Assembly: GCF_003024675.1 (NCBI RefSeq)
Contig: NZ_PYLP01000001.1
Span: 124,001 to 188,000 of the forward strand
Reading direction: 5' to 3'
Source: Faecalibacillus faecis
GTDB lineage: Bacteria > Bacillota_I > Bacilli_A > Erysipelotrichales > Coprobacillaceae
DNA: 64,000 nucleotides
Shown here: positions 57,565 through 64,000 of the stretch, piece by piece
Position numbering within the stretch: position 1 is the stretch's first letter
How the letters are laid out: each line of letters starts with the position of its first letter
Made by a program: the position numbers and the translations under genes
The notes under the pieces: generated by a model
Told to the model about the DNA's origin: nothing
What the model saw: the letters and a program-made list of their open reading frames with translations, nothing else
Database searches by the model: none

Positions 57565-58979
57565 ACGTATACAGCAAAGTTTTTATCCTCACAATAAAAA
57601 TCACCGTAACCATCTTCATTAATAAGCACTCTTTGATAGCCATTAAAGACATTGACATAATAACAATGACTATATTCTTTACCAACATGCATTGATTTAA
57701 TACCACCAGTTGAATTCGTCATAATAATTGCCATTGCTTTTGTTTGGGTACGCCTAATCCAACCAATTAAATGAGGATGATCAAAATAATCTTCTTGATT
57801 TCCTTCGTTATATTGTTTTCTTAAAGAAAGGAGCTGTTGAAGCATTTCTTTTTTTGAAGAAACATTTTCATAATCAATACCTTCTAAATCACCATAGAAA
57901 ACACAAGGATACCCTGCTTTTCTTAAAAGAGTTAAACAATAAGCATGTCCTTTAAACCAATCAGGAATGAAAGAAGCTAATGATTGACTTGGTTCCGTAT
58001 CATGATTATCGACAAAAGTAACTGCATTTGAAGGATACATGGAAACAAGCGTTTGATCAAAAATATGAGAAAAATCATAATTTTCATTATGACTTGCATC
58101 ATAAAAATGATAGTGAAGAGGAACATCAAATAAAGACATTTCAAAATTGACTTCTTTTAAATAATTTTCTAAATGATACACATCTCCGTGCCAATACTCA
58201 CCAACCGTAAATAATTCTTTATTAAAATCGCGATATATTTTTGGCAAGAGGTTTTTATAAAAAGAAGCGGGAATATGTTTAACGGCATCGAGACGTAAGC
58301 CGTTGATTTTAGTTAAATTTATATACCAGTAAAGCCATGAGGTAACTTCTTGAGCCGTTTCTTCATTTCCAAAATCTAAATCAGCTCCCATTAAATAATC
58401 ATAATTGCCGTTTTCATCATCTACTTCTTGATCCCAACTTTTTCGATTAAAAAGGAAAATAGTATTACGATGTGTTTTTTCATCATAATCGATACCATCA
58501 AAATGATACCAATGCCAAATAAAATCAGAATATTTTTTATTTCTACCGGGAAAAGTAAAAAGGGTATAGACTTCAATTTGTTCATCATCAGAAATGATTT
58601 CATTGGTATTTTGGCGATTGACTTCTTTTGCCATAACGATTTCAGTACCATCAGCACCCATTTTATGATTCAAGACAATGTCTCCATAGACATCGATTCC
58701 TGCTTTTTGAAAAGCTTGAATACACGCTAAATAATCTTCTTTTGTCCCATATTTTGTTTCAATACTTCCTTTTTGATTGAATTCTCCCAAATCATAAAGA
58801 TCATAAACACCATAACCATTATCATTGATGCCACCAACTCCTTTATAAGCGGGTGGTAACCAAATAGCTGAAAAACCCATTTCTTTATAAGATTTTACTT
58901 TTTCTTGAAGTTGTTTCCAAAGTTTTTCTTCAGGTTTTATATACCAATGAAACCCTTGTAATAAAACACCATTTTCCAT
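57555..58979 (-). CDS. amyA: Cytoplasmic alpha-amylase (GH13)
   Basis: A 474-residue GH13 enzyme without a signal peptide, so it acts on internal alpha-glucans or imported maltodextrins. Conserved regions are DIVLNHK (region I), GLRLDAVKH with the nucleophile Asp (region II), TVGEYW with the acid/base Glu (region III) and FVDNHDTEP (region IV). The start at 58979 has GAGGTG at proper distance; the longer frame does not. Confidence 0.94.
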   Translation of the reverse strand: MENGVLLQGFHWYIKPEEKLWKQLQEKVKSYKEMGFSAIWLPPAYKGVGGINDNGYGVYDLYDLGEFNQKGSIETKYGTKEDYLACIQAFQKAGIDVYGDIVLNHKMGADGTEIVMAKEVNRQNTNEIISDDEQIEVYTLFTFPGRNKKYSDFIWHWYHFDGIDYDEKTHRNTIFLFNRKSWDQEVDDENGNYDYLMGADLDFGNEETAQEVTSWLYWYINLTKINGLRLDAVKHIPASFYKNLLPKIYRDFNKELFTVGEYWHGDVYHLENYLKEVNFEMSLFDVPLHYHFYDASHNENYDFSHIFDQTLVSMYPSNAVTFVDNHDTEPSQSLASFIPDWFKGHAYCLTLLRKAGYPCVFYGDLEGIDYENVSSKKEMLQQLLSLRKQYNEGNQEDYFDHPHLIGWIRRTQTKAMAIIMTNSTGGIKSMHVGKEYSHCYYVNVFNGYQRVLINEDGYGDFYCEDKNFAVYVKE

Positions 58980-59068
58980 TTTTTTCACCTCATTGAAACT
59001 ATTATACATCATTTTATTTCATTTTCCTAAAAGATGCGTTAAAATAAAGGAAATTAGGGGGATTATAT

Positions 59069-60367
59069 ATGTATGAATTAATATCAAACTTAATTCTTTA
59101 TGGGAATTTACCAGAGGATGAAATTTTAGTACAACTTGCCAAGTTGTTATCAGATGATGAAAAATCAAATCATGAACTTCGTCAAGAAATTTATGGTCAA
59201 ATAAAAAGATTATTAGAACTTGCGACTCAATATGGATTTAATGATAATTTATGGCATAATTATTTAACTTATTTATTAATGACAAATGAAAATCCATTTA
59301 GTATGACTTGTGAAAAACAAGGAGCAAGAGAAGGAACTGTTAATCATTTTGCTTTAAATGATTTTAAAGTATTTTATGATCTTTTCCATTATGATTTTAG
59401 GAGTATTGAAAAAGAATTAAATATTGATTGTTTTTCAACACTTGCTGATTATCAAGCTTTATCTAAACCAGAATTGATGTATAACAAGAATGTTTCTTTA
59501 AAAGTACAAGAGCTTTCTAAAAAACTAGAAGAAACAAAGAATGAACAAGAGTTCTTTGATGTTGTAACACAATTCTATAAAGATTATGGAGTAGGTATGT
59601 TTGGTTTAAATAAAGCCTTTAGAATTGCGACAAGTCATGAAAACTATGTAGAATTAAAACCAATTAATAATATGGATGAAGTTGTTTTAGATGATTTAGT
59701 TGGTTATGAAATTCAAAAGAAAAAGTTATTAGATAATACTGTATCTTTTGTTGAAGGAAGAAAAGCAAATAATGTTTTACTTTATGGGGATAGTGGAACA
59801 GGTAAATCAACAAGTATTAAAGCAATTGTAAATGAATTTTATGATCAAGGTTTAAGAATGATTGAAATCTATAAACATCAGTTTAAAGATTTATCAAATA
59901 TTATTGCGATGATTAAAAATAGAAATTATCGTTTCATTATCTATATGGATGATTTATCATTTGAAGAATTTGAAATTGAATATAAATTCTTAAAAGCAGT
60001 AATTGAAGGTGGGGTTGAAACAAAACCTGAAAATATTCTTATTTATGCAACAAGTAATAGAAGACATCTTATTAAAGAAAACTGGTCTGATCGTAATGAT
60101 GTTGTTCAAGAAAATGGAATGCATCAATCAGATACCATGGAAGAAAAACTTTCATTAGTTAATCGTTTTGGAGTTAAAATCAATTATTCTAAACCAATGA
60201 AAAAAGAATTTAATCATATTGTTTTAGAATTAGCACATAAAAATAATATAGAAATGGATGAAAAAGAACTTTTATTAGAAGCCAATAAATGGGAATTATC
60301 TCATGGTGGAACTTCAGGAAGAACTGCTCAACAATTTATCAATTATATTTTAGGATTGGAGAGATAA
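59069..60367 (+). CDS. DUF815 AAA ATPase
   Basis: A 432-residue AAA-type protein. Walker A is LLYGDSGTGKST (about 237-248), Walker B is FIIYMDDLSFE (near 289-299) and sensor 1 is IYATSNRRH. This arrangement with a long N-terminal helical region is that of DUF815, a widespread family of unknown role. It precedes a nitroreductase gene by 2 bases and a BI-1 gene, forming a short operon. Confidence 0.9.
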   Translation: MYELISNLILYGNLPEDEILVQLAKLLSDDEKSNHELRQEIYGQIKRLLELATQYGFNDNLWHNYLTYLLMTNENPFSMTCEKQGAREGTVNHFALNDFKVFYDLFHYDFRSIEKELNIDCFSTLADYQALSKPELMYNKNVSLKVQELSKKLEETKNEQEFFDVVTQFYKDYGVGMFGLNKAFRIATSHENYVELKPINNMDEVVLDDLVGYEIQKKKLLDNTVSFVEGRKANNVLLYGDSGTGKSTSIKAIVNEFYDQGLRMIEIYKHQFKDLSNIIAMIKNRNYRFIIYMDDLSFEEFEIEYKFLKAVIEGGVETKPENILIYATSNRRHLIKENWSDRNDVVQENGMHQSDTMEEKLSLVNRFGVKINYSKPMKKEFNHIVLELAHKNNIEMDEKELLLEANKWELSHGGTSGRTAQQFINYILGLER

Positions 60368-60369
60368 AA

Positions 60370-60879
60370 ATGGATGCAATTGAAGCACTTACAACAAGAA
60401 GAAGTTGTCGTAGTTTTAAACAAGAACAAATTAAAAATGAAGAATTACAAACGATTTTAGCTTGTGGTTTAAATGCCCCTAGTGGTAAAAATAAACAATC
60501 AAGTAAAATTGTGATTGTTCAAAATCAAGAAGAAATCAAAGAACTTTCAAAACTTAATGCAATTATTTTTGGAAAAGATGTTGATCCTTTTTATGGGGCA
60601 CCAACAGTATGTTTTATCTTTGTCCCAAAAGATGAAAGTAATGGTATAAAAGATGGTTCATTAGTGATTGGTGCTATGCAAACAGGATTTTATGCTTTAA
60701 ATATAGGTTCTTGTTGGATCAATCGTTGTAAAGAAATGTTTGAGTTAGAAAAGGGACAACAATATCTTCAAAAATGGCATTTAGAAGATTATGTTGGGGT
60801 TGGTTGTTGTATTTTAGGATATGTTGAAAAAGCTTTACCTGAAAAGAAAATTTTAGAAAATCGTATTATTCAAGGATAG
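60370..60879 (+). CDS. Nitroreductase family protein
   Basis: A 169-residue FMN-dependent nitroreductase-like protein with TRRSCRSFKQEQI (about 8-20) and NAPSGKNKQSSK near 35-46, which form the FMN phosphate site, and GSCWINR later. It reduces nitro or quinone compounds, or acts on another flavin substrate. The start at 60370 follows GGAGAG. Confidence 0.88.
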   Translation: MDAIEALTTRRSCRSFKQEQIKNEELQTILACGLNAPSGKNKQSSKIVIVQNQEEIKELSKLNAIIFGKDVDPFYGAPTVCFIFVPKDESNGIKDGSLVIGAMQTGFYALNIGSCWINRCKEMFELEKGQQYLQKWHLEDYVGVGCCILGYVEKALPEKKILENRIIQG

Positions 60880-60889
60880 GAGAATGAAT

Positions 60890-61576
60890 ATGGATAACAA
60901 AACTTATGAATATGTTGAAGATCGTTCAATGACGATACAACAATACATTAACAATATTTTTAAATGGATGATTATAGGTGTTTTAACAACTTTTATGACA
61001 GCTTTTGCTTTAGAAAAATCATCATTTATGTCTTATGCAGGAATGCTTCCCTTAATTTTAATTATTTTTCAATTTGCGGTTGTTATTGGTTTATCAAGAC
61101 GTTTAATGACAATGAAACCAATTACGGCAAAAGTTCTTTATATGATCTATTCAGTCATTACTGGTGTGACATTTTCTTATGTTATTGCAAGCTATACTTC
61201 CTTTAGTGTTGCACTTGCTTTTTTAGTAGCAGCTATTTACTTTGGTGTGCTTGTTGTATTAGGAACAGTTATTAAAATGGATCTAACAAGAATTGGAACA
61301 ATCTGTCTAGCAGGATTATTTGTTTATATTATTTTTTCAGTTATTGTGATGATTTTTCATTTAGGTGTGGGAACACTTATTATGCCACTTATTTCACTTG
61401 CATTATTTGCAGGAATTACGGCATATGATATGCAAAAATCCTTACAATTTTATAATCATGCTTCATCTAATCCAGAAATGTTAGAAAAATTAAGTATTTA
61501 TGGAGCATTTAATCTTTATTTAGACTTTGTTAATATCTTCTTAGATATTCTTCAATTATTAGGAGATAATAAATAA
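60890..61576 (+). CDS. Bax inhibitor-1/YccA family membrane protein
   Basis: A 228-residue protein with seven hydrophobic helices and the family features: MTAFALEKSS after the first helix, YSVITGVTFSYV and AGITAYDMQKSLQFY, where the aspartates may form the pH-sensitive calcium-leak site of bacterial BI-1 proteins. The ATG at 60890 has AGGAG at good spacing. Confidence 0.9.
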   Translation: MDNKTYEYVEDRSMTIQQYINNIFKWMIIGVLTTFMTAFALEKSSFMSYAGMLPLILIIFQFAVVIGLSRRLMTMKPITAKVLYMIYSVITGVTFSYVIASYTSFSVALAFLVAAIYFGVLVVLGTVIKMDLTRIGTICLAGLFVYIIFSVIVMIFHLGVGTLIMPLISLALFAGITAYDMQKSLQFYNHASSNPEMLEKLSIYGAFNLYLDFVNIFLDILQLLGDNK

Positions 61577-61579
61577 CCA

Positions 61580-61602
61580 AAAGAGCGAAAGCTCTTTTTT
61601 TT
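61580..61602 (+). terminator. Terminator of the DUF815/nitroreductase/BI-1 operon
   Basis: AAAGAGC, GAAA and GCTCTTT form a 7-bp stem with a T tail. Confidence 0.82.
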
Positions 61603-61646
61603 AAATGCAAAATCGATTATAATATCTTTTACACATAGGAGGGAAT

Positions 61647-63011
61647 ATGAAAAAACTAATTGGAAGTAAAGGATTTTATAAAATGGTTCTTGCGATTTGT
61701 ATACCCATTGTTATTCAAAATGGTTTTACAAATCTTGCAAGTTTATTAGATAATATTATGATTGGACAATTAGGAACACTTTCTATGTCAGGAGTTTCTA
61801 TTACTAATCAATTATTACAAGTATTTAATGTCACGATTTTTGGCGCTATGTCAGGCCCAGGAATCTTTATGGCACAGTTTTATGGAAAGAAAAATAAAGA
61901 AGGAGTGGAGAATTGTTTTAGGATCAAATTGATTATAGGAATTATAATTGCACTGCTAGCTATTTTTTTATTCTATACATTTGGACAACAATTGATTTCT
62001 TTATATTTAAATGATAATCCGCAAGATAGTTTAAAAACTTTAAATTATGGAATGGATTATTTAAAAATTATGCTCATTGGACTGATTCCTTTTGTAATTA
62101 CACAAGTTTATTCATCATCACTTAGAGAAACAGGAAATACGATTTTACCAATGATTGCCAGTGTGGTCGCCGTGATTGTCAATTTCTGTATTAATTATAT
62201 TTTGATCTTTGGACATTTTGGATTTCCACAATTAGGGGTTTCAGGAGCGGCGATTGGAACGGTTGTTTCTCGTGTGATTGAAATGAGTATTAATATTATA
62301 GGGGGTTCTCGAAATCTTTATTTAAAAGATGCTATTAAGATGAAGAAAGTTCCTTTTGATACAACTAAAGAAATGTTGAAAAGAGGATTACCTCTTTTAT
62401 GTAATGAAATCTTATGGTCTATTTCTATTGCCTTGATTTCTCAAAGCTATTCCACAAGAGGACTTGTTGCCGTTGCAGCGATTAATATTACCACAACCGT
62501 TACTAATTTCTTTATGATTGTTTGTTATGCCATGGGAAATTCTATTTCAATTGTTGTTGGACAACAACTTGGTGCAGGTGAAATTGAAAGAGCGAAAGAT
62601 TATGATTTGAAAATGGTGTTTATGAACTTTATCATGTGTTTTACGTTGGCTGTTGTTTTATTTAATGTTTCTATTTATATTCCACAAATTTATAACACAT
62701 CTGTAGAAGTAAAGAATCTTGCAACATTTTTACTTAAAGTAGCAGCATGTATGCTACCGGTTATCTCTATTTATTATAGTAGCTATTTTACTATGCGTGC
62801 AGGGGGAAAAACATTTTTAACGTTCTTATTTGATAGTGGATATACATTTGTCTTTACTTTTACGACAGCTCTATTACTAACAAGACTTACAAGTCTACCA
62901 ATTCTTATAATTTATATACTTGTTCAATGTGTTGATATTCCTAAGGCAACACTTGGTCTTATTCTTGTAAGAAAAGGAATATGGGTCAATAATATTGTTA
63001 ATGAATTATAG
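61647..63011 (+). CDS. MATE family efflux transporter
   Basis: A 454-residue protein with about twelve membrane helices in two halves. Each half has MATE features, such as GFTNLASLLDNIMIGQLG (about 26-43) and SGPGIFMAQFYGKKN. It exports drugs or metabolites using a sodium or proton gradient. The AGGAGGG site precedes the ATG. A candidate small RNA follows. Confidence 0.93.
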   Translation: MKKLIGSKGFYKMVLAICIPIVIQNGFTNLASLLDNIMIGQLGTLSMSGVSITNQLLQVFNVTIFGAMSGPGIFMAQFYGKKNKEGVENCFRIKLIIGIIIALLAIFLFYTFGQQLISLYLNDNPQDSLKTLNYGMDYLKIMLIGLIPFVITQVYSSSLRETGNTILPMIASVVAVIVNFCINYILIFGHFGFPQLGVSGAAIGTVVSRVIEMSINIIGGSRNLYLKDAIKMKKVPFDTTKEMLKRGLPLLCNEILWSISIALISQSYSTRGLVAVAAINITTTVTNFFMIVCYAMGNSISIVVGQQLGAGEIERAKDYDLKMVFMNFIMCFTLAVVLFNVSIYIPQIYNTSVEVKNLATFLLKVAACMLPVISIYYSSYFTMRAGGKTFLTFLFDSGYTFVFTFTTALLLTRLTSLPILIIYILVQCVDIPKATLGLILVRKGIWVNNIVNEL

Positions 63012-63016
63012 GATTA

Positions 63017-63045
63017 TTGTGTATAAATACACAAAATGTTATAAT
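63017..63045 (+). promoter_or_regulatory. Promoter of the candidate small RNA at 63052
   Basis: TTGTGT (63017-63022) and TATAAT (63040-63045) have 17-base spacing and begin just after the MATE stop codon. Confidence 0.6.
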
Positions 63046-63051
63046 TCTTGT

Positions 63052-63133
63052 AGAAAGGCCATGCTTTAGTTGGACATAAGTCGGAGAATCAGAGCCTTAG
63101 TTGAATAAACAGAGAAATTTTCTCTGTTTTTTT
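63052..63133 (+). ncRNA. Candidate small RNA with own promoter and terminator (about 82 nt)
   Basis: The RNA would start near 63052 and end in ACAGAGAAA/TTTTCTCTGT plus seven T residues (63109-63133). In between, AAGGC (63055-63059) can pair with GCCTT (63094-63098), closing a loop that holds GGACATAAGTCGGAGAATC. No open frame with a ribosome-binding site is present. I do not recognise the class. It could also be a 3' UTR element of the MATE gene if the promoter is inactive. Confidence 0.55.
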
Positions 63134-63137
63134 ATTA

Positions 63138-63164
63138 TAAAAGCGAACTTGTTAAGTCCGCTTT
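63138..63164 (-). terminator. Terminator of the FtsX-type permease gene
   Basis: AAGCG(G)ACTT and AAGT(T)CGCTT pair with one internal mismatch, followed leftward by a T-rich tract. Confidence 0.6.
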
Positions 63165-63168
63165 ATAT

Positions 63169-64000
63169 TTATCTTTTAACAATACGATAATAGGCTTTAG
63201 AAGTCATCAAATAAACAATCGTATAAATAATAATGAGACCTGCAATGCAACTAGTAGTTGAGATAAGATAAACGTTGTCATTACATTGTAATCCTTTTAA
63301 AATACGAAGGATTAAAGGATAGGCAAAGGCTAAATGAATGATGGCAACAATCAATGGGACAAAGAAGAAAATCAATACTTGGAATTGAATCGTCTGTTTA
63401 ACTTCTTTTTGTGACATACCAACATTTTGTAAGATTTCAAATTTATTTTGATCTTCAAATCCTTCAGAAATTTGTTTATTATAAATAATTACGATTGCTG
63501 CTACTAAGAACATCATTGATAGAAAAATTCCAATAAATAATAATGAACCATATAATTCATAAATAACATCAATATCTTCATAACTATTTTGTATACTTAA
63601 ATAATATTTATTGCCTAAGTAATTATAATCTTTATGAATAATAGCAGTAGTTACTTCCTCTACAACTTTTTTACTTGCATTAAAACCTATGAAATAACTT
63701 TTTGATTTAAGCTTATAGTTATTTAAAGCACTTTGATTGATTACTATTGAGATATTATTTGGAGCAAAACAATTATTTGCTTGAAGTTGACGATTTTTAA
63801 TTTGTCCTTTTATAGTATAAGGAATATTCTCTAATGAAATGGTAGGGTTATTATAACCTTCATAACTATAAAGATAAACTTCATTATTATTTAAAGATAA
63901 ATTTTGATTAAAATAATGATTATAATCCTCCAAAGAAATAAGATTAATAGAAGCTAAATGATTATAGTCATAATCATTTAGATGTACTTTATTTTTCTTT
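63169..64000 (-). CDS. FtsX-like ABC transporter permease, C-terminal part
   Basis: The frame is open from the window edge leftward to 63169 (about 277 codons visible), so the N-terminus is missing and an internal TTG near 63933 is not the start. The visible part has an external domain followed by three helices, with the FtsX-type loop QNKFEILQNVGMSQKEVKQTI between the first two (shown by its ends: QNKFEIL and KEVKQTI). It is probably the permease of another ABC exporter whose ATPase lies outside the window. Confidence 0.85.
   Translation of the reverse strand, partial: KKNKVHLNDYDYNHLASINLISLEDYNHYFNQNLSLNNNEVYLYSYEGYNNPTISLENIPYTIKGQIKNRQLQANNCFAPNNISIVINQSALNNYKLKSKSYFIGFNASKKVVEEVTTAIIHKDYNYLGNKYYLSIQNSYEDIDVIYELYGSLLFIGIFLSMMFLVAAIVIIYNKQISEGFEDQNKFEILQNVGMSQKEVKQTIQFQVLIFFFVPLIVAIIHLAFAYPLILRILKGLQCNDNVYLISTTSCIAGLIIIYTIVYLMTSKAYYRIVKR

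Noticed and set aside
57367-57597. Intact 76-residue gene starting at 57367
   Set aside because: Its N-terminus is better explained as the second part of a frameshifted HicB homologue beginning at 57330, and its end runs through the amylase terminator.
60964-61206. 80-codon plus-strand frame within the BI-1 gene
   Set aside because: It is an out-of-frame shadow of the membrane helices of BI-1.

Overview
The window comes from a low-GC, AT-rich Firmicute. Its gene set, codon use, GalT2-type uridylyltransferase, RNase J, T-box leader and UvrD/PcrA-LigA-CamS gene order fit a gut Erysipelotrichales/Coprobacillaceae-like bacterium. That placement is inference from style and gene content, not a database match. 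Most of the window is ordinary chromosome, with short operons separated by clear rho-independent terminators.

Layout. 1-650: start of a truncated transposase-like (DUF6431-type) gene and copy A of a 106-base dispersed repeat. 0.67-6.9 kb: arginine biosynthesis, with argG-argH leftward and argC-argJ-argB rightward behind a T-box riboswitch. 6.9-10.5 kb, leftward: a metallophosphoesterase-like protein that has lost most metal ligands, translationally coupled to RNase J, then a DegV protein. 10.6-15.5 kb: thioredoxin, a HAD phosphatase, an L,D-transpeptidase, a cold-shock protein with a long leader, a MIF-like tautomerase, an esterase and a methyltransferase. 15.6-15.8 kb: two identical tRNA-His genes. 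16.8-21.5 kb: a two-component system with an FtsX-type ABC exporter. 21.7-22.3 kb: a small unknown gene pair and repeat copy B. 22.4-27.2 kb: galT-galK-galM with a convergent LacI-type regulator and matching operators at both promoters.

27.3-36.8 kb: an M16C peptidase, an esterase, a YqeK-like HD hydrolase, two Nudix proteins, then a run of small accessory genes (a DUF3267-like membrane metalloprotease, a PH-like protein, a zinc-less mini-sirtuin, DUF3784, DUF1284, a cysteine-cluster protein and a GNAT). 36.9-40.2 kb: rpsU and pyrC-pyrK-pyrD. 40.2-49.9 kb: the helicase pcrA, ligA, camS, an rRNA methyltransferase, a flavoprotein, a Cof phosphatase and a pseudouridine synthase. 50-54.7 kb: an MFS transporter, an SDR, an aminotransferase, acylphosphatase and asparaginase.

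54.7-57.5 kb is the most unusual stretch. A MazG-like/HhH/epimerase cassette lies between the intact asparaginase gene and a decayed second copy of its 3' end and terminator; the two copies share a perfect 59-base direct repeat. Next to it are a candidate structured small RNA and a frameshifted HicB-like antitoxin remnant. 57.5-64 kb: cytoplasmic alpha-amylase, a DUF815 ATPase, a nitroreductase, a BI-1 protein, a MATE exporter, a second candidate small RNA with its own promoter and terminator, and the C-terminal part of an FtsX-type permease running off the window.

Gene starts were placed at the ATG with the best-spaced Shine-Dalgarno sequence, so several differ from the longest open frame. 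All functional calls are by eye from motifs; no search was run.
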